Shown here: in pieces, positions 23,690 to 34,760 of the stretch
Layout: every line of letters starts with the position of its first letter
Numbering within the stretch: position 1 is the stretch's first letter
From: Merluccius polli
Lineage: Eukaryota > Chordata > Actinopteri > Gadiformes > Merlucciidae
Reading direction: 5' to 3'
Length of the DNA stretch: 64,000 nucleotides
Assembly (NCBI GenBank): GCA_030340625.1
Contig: JAOPHQ010002847.1
Span: forward strand, 432,099-496,098
Translations under genes and position numbers: made by a program
Notes under the pieces: generated by a model
What the model saw: only the letters and a program-made list of their open reading frames with translations
Databases searched by the model: none
What the model was told of the DNA's origin: nothing

Positions 23690-25110
23690 CACAAGGCTGG
23701 CTGATGTCTTTCTGTGCATTGCACTTGAGGACATGGATGAAACCAACACAGCAGAGCTCCCACTAGCCAGTTATCCAAGTACCAATGCCCACTGAAGATA
23801 GTGTGTTTTCCACTGATGAGCTCAACTCGTGTAAGAGAAAGCTGGCTGACCCAGTTGTCCACTATGAGGACATTCTCCCACCACCATCTGGCTTGCGGAG
23901 AGGCCAAAGGCTTTGTTTGTAATGGAGACTTCCATGTATGAACAGGTTTTTGCTGGCTGAACAAATGAACCCTGAAAGATGCTCATCCTCTTCCCCACCT
24001 GGCTGATTGCTTGGCTGCACTTGGCGACAACTCTCTTTTCAGTCTGTTGGATCAGAACTCTGGGTTTTATAACATGCCTCTGCATGAAGACTATAGGAAG
24101 TACTTTGCTGTCACTATTCCCATGGCCTTGTACGAGTATAACTAACTGCTGCAGGACCTCCGCAATAGTCCTGGAAGCTTTATGCCTATGATGACCAGCC
24201 TTTTTAAAGACCAGAACTATCTGAGCTTGTTGTGTTACTTGGATGACTTGCTAGGTTTTGCCCCAGATGAGAAGACTGCCCTGGAATGTTTGGAGATGAT
24301 ATTTAGCACACTTTGTGGTCATAATCTGAGGTTGGCCCCCAAGAAGTGTTTCTTCCTCCAGAAATCTGTGAAGTTCCTTGGTCACATCATCTTTGAAAAC
24401 GGCACGTCAACAGACCCCAACAAAGTTGAGGCCATTACAAGGATGACTAGCACTGATCTGATGGAGACTGATGGTGTGACCCCTTCACAGAAGTGAATCA
24501 GATCTTTCCTGGGGATTATCAATTATTACCAGCACTTTGTGCCCAGCTTCTCACCCGTCACCAATCCTCTCTTCTCACTGTTGGCAGGCCAGAAGCAAAA
24601 AGTAAAGAACTTCAAACAGAAATCACAAGACAGGAAGTTGAGCTCTGCTGACTGGACCTCTGAACTGGAGCAAGCCTTTCAGAAGCTTAGGGCATCACTG
24701 GTTGACACTGTCGTCCTAGCTCATCCTGGCTTCAACGTCCTTTCATGCTGTCAACAGATGCATCGCTTGATGGTATCAGTGCTGTCTTGTCACAGATCCA
24801 GGATGGGGAAGCTGGAGTGTGGCCCATTGCATTCGCCATCAAATCCCTATGCATTTGCAGAGAAACTATCCAGCTCATTGTGTAGAATTCTTGGCACTCA
24901 AGTGGACAGTTTGTGACAAGTTTGCTCATTTGCTGAAGAGTCATGTGTTCACTGTCTGGACGGACAATAATCCGCTGACACACATGTGTGTGTGGCCAAA
25001 TTGGCGAGTTATGACTTTGACATGAGATATGTGCCAGGCTCATAGAATGTGGTTGCCGATGCTCCGAGTCGGGTGCCCTTTGTCAAGGAGTGTGAGCCAA
25101 AGATTGCTGC
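23690..25110 (+). pseudogene. Gypsy pol remnant (RT and RNase H)
   Basis: Pieces in shifting frames show reverse-transcriptase hallmarks: LFSLLDQNSGFYNMPLHED (palm motif A region), LCYLDDLLGFAPDE (catalytic YLDD, about 24,236-24,250), FLGHIIFENG, and after a stop FLGIINYYQHFVPSFS. An RNase H-like part follows (AHPGFN, then VWTDNNPLTHM and a VVADA-type end near 25,060). At least five stops or frame changes are visible, so this is a non-functional relic. No integrase was recognised downstream. Confidence 0.8.
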
Positions 25111-26220
25111 AAGAGCGTTGAGAGCATGAGAATCTCTTCTCGTAAGTCCAGGATGTATCAAGTGCCTCTGTTCAGGACGCCTTCCGCCGGTCCAGTGATC
25201 ATGAGGGGAGGCCAAATCAAATGAACAGTTGTACTCGCAGCCATACCAGTGTACATGCACATGCATGTCAGTCTTTGGAGATGGATGACATGTCCACTGT
25301 CCTACAGTCACATGTTGAGTGGTAGGTTGGAGCCAGAATACATGCTGTTGCAGCTCTACACCACTTACCTAAGTTGATCCCAGCTGCTCAAGAATCATTT
25401 CCTGCTTTCTCAGAGAAGGAGCTCTGTGATGAGCAGCTCAATGACAGGATTCTCTCCAGTCTTGCATTATGTGGGGAGGCGTTGCAGACCTCCTAGGAGA
25501 GAGAGTGAGGGAGGCTGTTACGGTGGTGAGATATCTGAAGCACTGGGAAAAACTTGACGTGAGAGATGGAGTACTGCACAAAGTCTCAAAGGGACCAAGT
25601 CAAAGCGTCACCAGTACTTTTGACTGACTTTGATGTTAGCGCTGATGGTGAGACAGTTACAAAGCAGACGAGTTCACAGCCAGATGATGGTAGTCACACT
25701 CAATGCACTGACACCCATTCTGAACATCCCAGTGCACTCACACAGGTCACGTCACGGGTTTAGTCATCTAATCAAGCCAGTTAACAGATGTCTTTACATC
25801 GCCAGTAGCTGATTGGAGAGATTTGTGTTCCTCTCCTTCCTGCTTCATCCTTAAACGATACTTTTTAGTTGGCTATGGTGGCTATCCTGTCCATGGTGAC
25901 CCTGTATCAAGTGTTGAGTGTACTTACTTAGAGTACATAATGTGCTGTTGTTACCTTACTGCAATTAAGTGGGGTTTGGTGTTAACAGAGTTAGAAATAT
26001 TGCCTTTGTCATATGTTAATTTGTTATAATGGAGCGTACATTAATGTTATGGTGTACTGCTGATCTGCATGTGTTCCTTAGCCCGAGTAGATGCTGCGTT
26101 TTGTCTCACACCAGAAGTTTCAAGAGCGCCGCTGGCTGCTCGCTGCAAGCCCTCAGCAGCCTTCGCCAGGGGGCGTGGCGTTCAAGCAGCGCTGCAGACA
26201 TCCAGTTCGGTTGTGGCCAA

Positions 26221-27230
26221 CAGTGTTAGGGAAGTTACTTTTAAAAAGTAGTGTTTGCTCGTTACTCGTTACTTCTTAAAAAAAGTAATCAGTTACTTTA
26301 CTTAGTTACCCTCTATGGAAAGTAACTTTTTACGTTACTCATTACTTTTACGTTACTTTTATGGTGCTCGACTTTGGGCAGAACCCTATCTCATTCCCTA
26401 AATGTGTATAGGCCTACATAAAGTTCTACTATGGAGGACATAACAGGTATTTCTTTTGTGCTCTTTATTATAAAAAATACCACAGAGCACTTGTTGAAGA
26501 AAACAACAATACAAACAATAATACCAAATAGCATCTTATGGGCATGCAGGTGAACACAAAACACATAAATACATAACTCTTACATTAAAGAGGCTACACC
26601 GAAATTGGTGCAAAGCTATAGTGCAAATTGTATCAAATCAAGGCTAGGACAACATGATGAAAACCTCAAAATGGCTCATATGTCTCAAAACAAAACATGC
26701 CATACAAAACAGCGGTAAAAGCTAGCGTGTGTGTCCGGGAGAGGGCTCCTCTCCTCGGACACATTACTCTGAAGCCCCGATGACGGTCTGGAAGTGCGGA
26801 TTAATAAATAAAATTAAAAAACAGCGGTAAAAGCTAGCGTGTGTGTCCGGGAGAGGGCTCCTCTCCTCGGACACATTACTCTGAAGCCCCGGTGACGGTC
26901 TGGAAGTGCGGATTAATAAATAAAATTAAAAAACAGCGGTTAAAGCTAGCGAGTGAGTCCGGGAGAGGGTTCCGGCAGTGGACAAAAGCTTCTGGCCAGG
27001 GCACAGTGTACACCTCACACTATTGCTAGTAGCAGCCTCACTGTGGCGCGCAGCTGAGGCAGTGTCGCTGTCAAATCTGTCCCTGGGAAAAGTAACGTTC
27101 TGCCCAACTGAAAAAGGAACTACGTTTCATTACCATATTTTCAGTAGTAACGCGTTACACTACTTTTTACCCAAAAAAGTAGTTACGTTACTGTAACACG
27201 TTACTTTGTAACACGTTACACACAACACTG
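26221..27230. mobile_element. hAT-type non-autonomous element, 1,010 bp
   Basis: Starts CAGTGTTAGGGAAGTTACTT and ends ...GTTACACACAACACTG, inverted termini typical of a widespread fish hAT group rich in GTTACTTT/AAAGTAAC motifs. It is bounded by a perfect 8-bp duplication GTGGCCAA (26,213-26,220 and 27,231-27,238). No transposase is visible. It carries an internal tandem duplication and sits inside the right LTR of the decayed Gypsy element, so it is younger than that insertion. Confidence 0.92.
26709..26971. repeat. 2.4 copies of a 112-bp tandem unit
   Basis: Units start at 26,709, 26,821 and 26,934 with ACAGCGGT(A/T)AAAGCTAGCG. The first two are nearly identical; the third is partial. Confidence 0.92.
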
Positions 27231-27321
27231 GTGGCCAATATATTAAGTTTGTAGCAGAGCTATTCGGCAGGCCTGTCGTGAACTGTGTGTGACAAGCATG
27301 ATCAAATAAACAAACTTCCAC

Positions 27322-27342
27322 GTGGGGGGGGGGGGGGGGGGG
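27322..27342. repeat. Poly-G tract
   Basis: A run of about 20 G residues following the Gypsy LTR remnant. Confidence 0.85.
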
Positions 27343-27889
27343 CTGGGAGTTATCTGTACTTCCAAAAAAATTCAGTCATTGAAATTTTAATTGTACTACT
27401 TCTACACTGTACAGTAGCCCTGAGCCGCTTACCGGAAATCCCTACTAGGCCTATCTCTTCCCTAACACCTTCTTCCATGCATCACCTTTCTTGCTTTGTG
27501 ATACACAAACAGTTTCGGCAAACCGGAGACCACAACAATTTCTCCTCCATTGTCAGTACTCAGTATGGCGCTGATATTTGCTAGGAAGGCACTTTGGCAC
27601 ATATGTTTACGGGGAGTTTTTTCATGAAAGAACATTTGCAAAATAAAACGCATTTCATATGATATTTGTATCAGTATATGGTACGACGGTTTGCTGTAAC
27701 GTCCACTAAGTTAATAATAGTCTTAAGAACATCTTCGAGTTCCCCACATGTTATATGCTAACGCTAGCTAGTTAGCTAAACGTCCATACGGTTGCAAATG
27801 CGCTTTATAAAATAAAATTGAATACATTGCACGCTTACGTCCAGTCGTTTGTGTTGTATGCCGGTAGCAATGCGTTGGAAAGCGAATGC

Positions 27890-27921
<32 letters not shown>

Positions 27922-28303
27922 TTTATTTTTTTATCACACAGATAATATTGCAGATACCGGTGCGATGACGACATGCTCACATTGTGCCTGTCCTCATCCA
28001 CAACAGATACGTGAACATCACGTCGTGGTCCGTCAGTCCTTGACTGCTTTGACCACTGTTACGTGTGTGTGTGTCTGTGTCCACTCGCTCAATTTTGCCT
28101 CTACTGACCAACCAGCGGAGGACATCTCCCAGGCGGTGTTTCAGCGGCAGGGCGCCGCGGCGTCGCTCGGCCGCCATTACCCTAAGTGGGAGACTCTTCA
28201 CGTGACGTCAATGTCAGTGATTGACGCAACCGCCATAACAATGAAATATGTATTTGTCCCCCCTCTGTTTCACACTTTTCGCGTCTACAACACAAGCAAG
28301 CAA

Positions 28304-28370
28304 GTCTTCTTCTTCTTCTTCTTCTTCTTCTTCTTCTTCTTCTTCTTCTTCTTCTTCTTCTTCTTCTTCC
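28304..28370. repeat. (CTT)n microsatellite
   Basis: About 22 CTT units. It creates a false poly-Phe frame. Confidence 0.95.
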
Positions 28371-28550
28371 GCGGTCATTTGCTAAAAGACGCCCTTTTTA
28401 TATGAGACTTAGCTGTGGCTGAAGCATTCCTACCCCTGATTCCCAATGACTCTGGGTGAGCGGACTCCATAGTAACACAGTGTCCCCCCCAATCCCCCCC
28501 TCCCTCCCTCCCACACACACACACACCCGCGAAAAAATAAAATAAAAAAG

Positions 28551-28765
28551 GAAACCCAAGGTATAATTTCTTTGCATTTCAATGGTTTCGCTACATTTTT
28601 TGTTTTTGATTAAAGCATGCACGATACCAAACGATAAATAAAATAAAAAAGGGAAGAAAATGGATGGATGGATGGAAACCCAAGGTATAATTTATTCGCA
28701 TGTCAATGGCTTCGCTACATGTATTTTGATTATTAAAGCATTGCACGATACCAAAAAAAATAAAA
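28551..28765. repeat. Tandem duplication, about 122-bp period
   Basis: Two diverged copies of a block starting GAAACCCAAGGTATAATTT and ending GCACGATACCAAA, separated by a short GGAT repeat. Confidence 0.8.
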
Positions 28766-28918
28766 AATAATAATATATATTTTTTTAAATGGTGACGGTT
28801 ACGCGCATTCACCCGACGCGCTGGGCAACAGAAAGCGCGGCCACGCGGCGGTTATCGCCGATGTGCTCGAAATTCCTCCGAGGAACCTCGCGCGCTTCCC
28901 TTTTTTCATCACGCGCTG

Positions 28919-28984
28919 CTAAAAATAGAAACGGGGTTGGATCGTGATCCAGAAATAGATAGGGGGCATCACTCGTATAAAAGG
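28919..28984 (+). promoter_or_regulatory. Candidate promoter: MEF2-type site plus TATA box
   Basis: CTAAAAATAG at 28,919-28,928 is a perfect MEF2 consensus. TATAAAAGG at 28,976-28,984 is a good TATA box 48 bp downstream. The DNA just upstream (28,800-28,915) is CpG-rich. At 29,245 a strong donor (AACG|GTGAGT) follows, as expected for a short first exon. This is inference from motifs. The transcript could belong to the miR-129 primary RNA further downstream or to an unrecognised gene. Confidence 0.35.
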
Positions 28985-29045
28985 CACACCATTCAAGAGT
29001 ACAGTGTACCCAGTGAAAGGCACCAAAAGACAGGGACCATTTTTG

Positions 29046-29066
29046 TGTGTGTGTGTGTGTGTGTGG

Positions 29067-29125
<59 letters not shown>

Positions 29126-29157
29126 TGTGTGTGTGTGTGTGTGCGTGTGTGTGTGTG
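29046..29157. repeat. Interrupted (GT)n
   Basis: GT tract with GGTTTT and GC interruptions, inside the putative first exon. Confidence 0.95.
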
Positions 29158-29526
29158 GAACAGGCTATGTCTTTTTGGTACTTTTCGCGTTTTTTGTGTG
29201 TTTTTTTGTTTTTTTTCTGAACGAAGGCATCCCCTACTACAACGGTGAGTTGTTGAAACTGCTTCAAATGCATTGGTTACTAGGACATGATGTTTTCCTG
29301 CTTTCGTGTCTGTCGTTGCAAAACGTAGTGCTGGGGGGGGAAAATGTGTGTTATTGATGATTATTATTTGTATTGGTATGTATTGAGAAATGACTATTGG
29401 TATACGATAATTGTGAAGCTCCACAATGTATGCACCATGCAGAAAATAGCATTTCTTTGCAGAATGGGAAATCACCCATAATGATAGTGGTGGGTCGATT
29501 TTACCTTTTCTTTTTTTGGATAAAGA

Positions 29527-29528
<2 letters not shown>

Positions 29529-29560
<32 letters not shown>
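29529..29560. repeat. (TA)n microsatellite
   Basis: About 16 TA units. Confidence 0.9.
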
Positions 29561-29563
<3 letters not shown>

Positions 29564-30039
29564 TTACGTTGGTATGGCTCCAGTGAAGAGACCAATGGCT
29601 ACATGATTGTAATGGCTTATAATGAGCGACAGAGACACAAACGTGTTGGACTGGGGAGCTGTCCCTCCCGGTGTGGTGCTGAAGACTAACAACTCCTCCT
29701 CATCCTCCATCCTATACGTCGCGGACCTTCCGAGATGGACGTCCACAGATATGATATATTTAGTGTAGCCTAATGTTCAACATGTGCGCTTCCACACCGC
29801 CGTTGTGCTCATGTACAACTGAAGATGCCAAATGGCTTTCAAGGGTGGGGGGGAGAAAGAAAAAAAAACATCTTTCATGTAAGCTGGCGGAGGAGTAGCC
29901 AAGGCAACTGTTTGCACGTCACCGTTCAGCAAGCAGTAATAGACACATTACCTTGGACAAAAGCACCTCCCTCTAAGACATGGCCTATCTTTATATTCCC
30001 GTTCCTTATTTCTATCTAGTCTATTTTAAAGCCAGCTTT

Positions 30040-30300
30040 TTTGTCGCGTCGTGACTGCCGAAATGAGCGCATAACGCGCGGCGCGCTGCGTCACAGCGTC
30101 TGCGTCTGGCGCTCCGCGCGCGGAGACAGATGGGAGAATCGTGACCGTCCAAAGACTCGTCCGCAAATGAAAGGCTCGGGATCAGCCAATGGCGGCAGGG
30201 GGAGGGTGGGGCCGTGTTGCAAACCGGGAACCAATAGATACGATTTCAACGTCGGAGGAGCCAATGCCAATTTTCAAATATTCAAATAAGAGCAGTTTAC
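30040..30300 (+). promoter_or_regulatory. CpG-rich segment with four CCAAT boxes upstream of mir-129
   Basis: The segment 30,055-30,130 is dense in CpG (GCGCATAACGCGCGGCGCGC). It is followed by CCAAT at 30,185, 30,231, 30,261 and 30,267 and by TTCAAATATTCAAATA at about 30,274. Regularly spaced CCAAT boxes suggest NF-Y binding, and TTCAAA is the complement of a CHR-like element. The segment is about 0.6 kb upstream of the miR-129 hairpin, a plausible distance for its promoter. Direction and start site are not provable here. Confidence 0.4.
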
Positions 30301-30880
30301 TACGTGACTTTTGGTGACACCGAACCGCACTAACCCTTTACATTAGTAGAGCAGTATATGCGGTAGTGGGCTATTATATCTGGGACTGGTTCGCGTACAC
30401 ACTCAGTCATAGGATGTGTTGAAGTGTCCCTATCCGAAATCCGGTCGCACCTCGACGGTGGATGGCGATTGGTGGATGACGAGGCGGTGTCGTCTCCCGA
30501 TCTGGAGCTGTCCATGCAGGCCTGATGGGCCTGATGTGTTGATGGAGCAAAGTGCATCTTCATTGCTATCGGGCAATGCGATAGTGACGCCGAGAAGATG
30601 GAGAATATCGCAGCTTTATTATATTATAGGCTACTACTACTCCAAAAGAAAACCCAACTCACTCAACAATGCCAATTTCAATGACGCCGTGCAATCTCGA
30701 AACAAAACCAGATATCTCTGCTGGTGTAATGCACCCACCACCTTCTCGCGTATGATGGCCTCCGTACTATATTCAACCTTAAAACAAGTCAGCCAGAAAC
30801 ACATGGCGAGGACCTCAGGGGACTTCAGTGTTTCAGGGTTTGCGGACGACTTTCCTCCCGGAGTCCGAGCTGTAGCGACT

Positions 30881-30967
30881 GTCCGTCACGAATCTTTTTG
30901 CGGTCTGGGCTTGCTGTGTATACGTGAATCTGGGAAGCCCTTACCCCAAAAAGCATTTGCGGAGGAC
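30881..30967 (+). ncRNA. mir129: mir-129 precursor hairpin (mir-129-2-like)
   Basis: The 5' arm at 30,894-30,914 begins CTTTTTGCGGTCTGGG and matches vertebrate miR-129-5p as I remember it over its full 21 nt. The 3' arm at 30,935-30,956 begins AAGCCCTTACCCC and matches miR-129-3p of the MIR129-2 type. The arms pair around a loop (about 30,915-30,934), and flanking GTCC/GGAC extends the stem. miR-129 is a brain-enriched regulator of mRNAs. Its place about 14 kb beyond the TTC17 stop agrees with human chromosome 11p11.2, where MIR129-2 lies between TTC17 and HSD17B12. A frame reading through the hairpin is not a gene. Confidence 0.95.
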
Positions 30968-31488
30968 CCAGACACCAACAACTAGTCCTAGGCTAATATG
31001 CTATGATGTTGTAGACACCGGGATTTAGTCGCACCACCATGAACACACACTTTTTTATTTACTAACTTAAAGCCTGATTACAGTGACGTCGACAGTAAGC
31101 ACTCTTTCAGGGTTGAAACAACAAGCAAACATTGAGGAAGGTCATAGGCCTACGTGAAGCTGACACTTACAATTGTATAGGCTACTTGCTTCACACATCA
31201 CACCACTGGGTTTACATTTTTCTTTTTACTCTGATCACACATCTCCAACCATTTCAACAAGTTTAGCCTCCATGATTTTACCACTCAAACGTCACACAGA
31301 TAAAACAGAATTAAACTGCCTAGAGACAACAGAATTCATTGACCGTAACTAATATTTGTCTTTGAACATGAATAAATTGTTAATTAATACATTGACGCAT
31401 TCATGAATATGGCATAGGATTCTTCAAATTATCAATATTTTGGTTTTCGACTGAAAACTTGTTTTGTTTGTCTCTATTTGAGAAGAGC

Positions 31489-31523
<35 letters not shown>

Positions 31524-32693
31524 AGAAGACCCTTCATGCAATTAAAACTCTGACTTAATGTCATCATCTTTCCTCTTTCAAATGATTGAAACACATCAAT
31601 ATTTGTTAATATTTGTGGTTATTTTCAAATAAACGATAACAAATGTTATCACGACGGTGTAGTCAGTAATTCCTTCGATGTCACTCGATGTTACAATGTA
31701 ACACTATACTCTATCCAACACAGACAAGCAATGTCTGGTCTGTGTTTATTTTGACTCAATAATCATCCACGTATCAAATCATACACATACACATCGCAAA
31801 AATCCTCTCAGAAACTCTCTGTAGTTCACTGATCATATGTGGATTCTTTGTTATTGTGTTTTTCTCCCAGGTTTCCCTTCACAACTCACACACAAACTGG
31901 GGATAGCCTGGACCTCAGAGGAGCAGATCGGTGGACGAAGGCTTATTTTGGTCTGGGATCGACAGATCACTGGCATGAGGAATATCTGTGAATCGTCCTC
32001 TTCTCGCCTGCTTCTGTTACAGGTTATTCACAGGGCTGGAATATGTTAGACTGCTGCTCATATAGTCACAGTTCTGATGTCATCATTATTGCGTAAGTGG
32101 TGTTCAGTAAGGACTGGAGATGATAATGGTTTTAGATGACGTTCAAAAGGGAAAATGGGAAGGAAAAAAAAGATAACTTATTTGGAATTAAAAAGCAGAT
32201 GTATTGCATATATTTTGGACACCTGTAAATACGAGGACACAAGTTTGACTGTGTGTTTAAAAATGTGTATGAGACTGGTGTTTTTATTGTCATCAGGTGG
32301 TTGTAAAATAATTAAAAACTAAAATTGAAATCACAGAAGAATGACAGGAAAGGGTAAAAAGGTAAGACAACTGAAATATATTTCAGGAAATGTGTTAATA
32401 TATGCATTCCGTTAAAAAGACAAACCACTATGTCTATATGTGTTTGCAAGGGATTTCAGTGTGTACGCTAAGTGTGTGTTTTTTGTATCATTTTCTGTCT
32501 TTCTCAATGTGACTTACTGTGTGTGATTTAAACTGGTGGTCTAACTAATTACTTTAAAAGGGGATTAATGTGTTTTTTTAACAGATGTTTTTGAGCAGAG
32601 GAGTGAGTGTCACTAAGGCATTCATTTTGTAAATATAAGAGGAGATTTTACACTATAGGTGCATGCTTCACTGTGTTTTCATATTTTCTGTGT

Positions 32694-32769
32694 GTTTGTG
32701 TGTGTGTGCGCGTGCGCGCGCGCGTGTGTGCGCGTGTGTCTGTGTATCCTTGTGTGTGTGTGTGTGTGT
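32694..32769. repeat. GT/GC alternating repeat
   Basis: Alternating purine-pyrimidine tract (GTGTGCGCGTGCGCGCGC type), a sequence class able to adopt Z-DNA. Confidence 0.85.
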
Positions 32770-33043
32770 ACAAGATAAATACATGGTACATATTTAACTA
32801 TTGTTTGTTTAGTTTTTTTGTATACAATTATGATCTCCTATTATACTATATGTGTTTCTTACAAAATGTATTTTTTAATTTTTGCAACTTGAATGCATCA
32901 CTATATGTGTAATTAAATAATTTTAACACTCCTGCAGGTGTGCAAGTCTTTAGTTTAAAAAAAGTGGCTGCTTTGTGTTAGTTTACAGGCTAAGAATCTA
33001 CGATAGATTATGCTTGGAAGTTTAATGCCTGCCATTTGAATGT

Positions 33044-33075
<32 letters not shown>

Positions 33076-33866
33076 TAAACTGGAAAGAATGCAGAGTAGG
33101 TATAGGAATAAGAAAGATGCGGTTAGTGTCAGTTATTTTCTTTTCTGTTTTTTTTATTAATGAATAATATTTACATCTCAGAGATAGTACATCTCAAAAA
33201 AGCAGCAAAACAGTTCAACAACAAGAGCTATAAGACAGTTCATGAGATGTTCATAGCAGAGGTCTTCAGATAATGCTTGAAGATACTGAGGGATTCTGAA
33301 GCTCACTTTCTGCTGTTTTTTTATTTGTTTGCAAATTAACTCGGCCTCTCCCACCATGGCTGACTTCAGCCATGGCCAATCAATCCATAACAGTCTCCAC
33401 AACGGTCACTCCCCTCACCTTTGTTTTGTTAAAATCAGACCTAAACCGCCCACAATGTGGCATTGTCCTGATGAGAATCATGTACACCCATTATTAGCTG
33501 AAGATTCTTGGCAATTGCTGTCAGTGTGTCTTCCCATGATCATGCTTAAATCAAATGCTTTGCCGCCATGAATTGTCATAGTATAATTTTTCATAATTTG
33601 CTTAACATTGTGTACAATTTAGAATTTTCATATTAATTAATAAAATTCCCACATAGCAAACATGTCCAAACTATACTACAAACTATTTTCTATAATAGTA
33701 GATTTAGATGATGCAGAGGGGCACAGTAAAAAGGAGGTGTTGAGATGATCTTATAACAAGCTTATAACAGCACCTCCTCATTTCATATACTAACAAAAAA
33801 GCATCTAAATTTACATTTCATCCATATTGTGTCATTTAAAGCGATCATCATATTGCTATGCAAAAC

Positions 33867-33867
<1 letters not shown>

Positions 33868-33922
<55 letters not shown>
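33868..33922. repeat. (CT)n(CA)n compound repeat
   Basis: About 15 CT units followed by about 11 CA units. Confidence 0.92.
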
Positions 33923-33931
<9 letters not shown>

Positions 33932-34760
33932 ATTCATCTCATTGTGTTAATTTTCCCTAGTAACATTTGATAGCTGATGAAAACATTCATTTGGTCATTC
34001 TAGAAGACAATGTAATCATAGATTGTTCAGATATCATTAAACAATATGCCATTTGATCTCCAGACCAGTAGATATAAGTGTCTCTTACACTTTCAACCTT
34101 TTTGTGGTTAAATGCCACTTCAGACAAATACACCATGAATGTGCTTTTGTTCTTCTGAAATCTTGGAGCTTACAGCTTAGGTTTCTGTTTACCATTGCTG
34201 CATTTCTATTTTTAGATGCTCTTTTATAACGCCCAGTCTCATATCATGAACTACTGATGTCTACTACTCTTGGCTGGGTTGTAAAGGCATACGCTGCCAT
34301 TATGTCCTACTTGTTGCAATTAGTCATTCAATTAAATGAATGATCTTTGTTGAAGCTAATATTAAAATGTATGTTACAAACCCTCAACTCTCAGAATTGA
34401 ACACAACTAAAATCATGTTATTATTTAAGCATAAATCATCACATTACAGGCTGGAACAATTTATCAACCAAATGAGGCCACAACAGGTCAACTATGATAA
34501 ATAACTAAGAAAAACATCTAAAAAATACTATACAAAAGAGCAGGGGCGTAGCACGAAAGGGCCCTGTACACAAGCCCTCTCTGAGGGCCCTTCTAATTTT
34601 GCAACATTTAAACCAATCATACTCAAAATGGAAATATATAGTGTTTAAATGTCAGCAAACCACATGATTGCTGTGCACTTGTAAGTCTTGCCTTGGAAGA
34701 ATAATATTATGTGAAAATTAGGATGCTTGCTTTATGATTATTTATGTATGTGTCATTCTC

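Larger units (their letters stand above)
22640..27330 (+). mobile_element. Decayed Ty3/Gypsy LTR retrotransposon
   Basis: Partial left and right LTR segments (22,640-22,770 and 25,983-26,095) share phrases such as ATATTGCCTTTGT, TTAATTTGTTATAATGGAGC and CCTTAGCC(T/C)GAGTAGA. Between them lies a broken pol on the + strand with Gypsy-type RT and RNase H remains. A fragment with an ACTTGAACTTGAACTTG tail (about 23,240-23,440) looks like an inserted LINE or SINE 3' end. The right LTR is interrupted by the hAT element at 26,221-27,230 and appears to resume at 27,239, with AATAAAC near 27,304. Overall ends are approximate. Confidence 0.65.
27343..28800. other. Intergenic segment with GC-rich island and duplicated AT block
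   Basis: Contains (TTA)n at 27,890-27,919 and (CTT)n at 28,304-28,370. A GC-rich patch around 28,100-28,230 includes CACGTGACGTCA (overlapping E-box and CRE-like motif at about 28,200). A tandem pair of related AT-rich blocks (28,551-28,640 and 28,673-28,765) shares AAACCCAAGGTATAATTT and GCACGATACCAAA. No certain gene. A minus-strand frame from the GC-rich patch is discussed in the findings. Confidence 0.5.
31000..34760. other. Non-coding region between mir-129 and the retroelement nest
   Basis: AT-rich, with (GA)n at 31,491-31,520, GT/GC-rich repeat at 32,694-32,769, (CA)n at 33,043-33,070 and (CT)n(CA)n at 33,868-33,922. No coding exon or RNA gene is recognised. A CAGGGGCGTAGC start at 34,541 resembles a hAT terminus, but no matching right end was found. 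The less repetitive block 33,170-33,600 might hold conserved non-coding DNA, which I cannot test. Confidence 0.5.

Noticed and set aside
30416..30985. 189-codon + strand frame covering the mir-129 hairpin
   Set aside because: It runs straight through both mature miRNA arms, so the conserved sequence there is explained by the RNA hairpin; no protein domain was seen.
34541..34720. CAGGGGCGTAGC start resembling a hAT terminus
   Set aside because: No matching inverted right end or 8-bp duplication was found before the Gypsy LTR, so it is at most a fragment.
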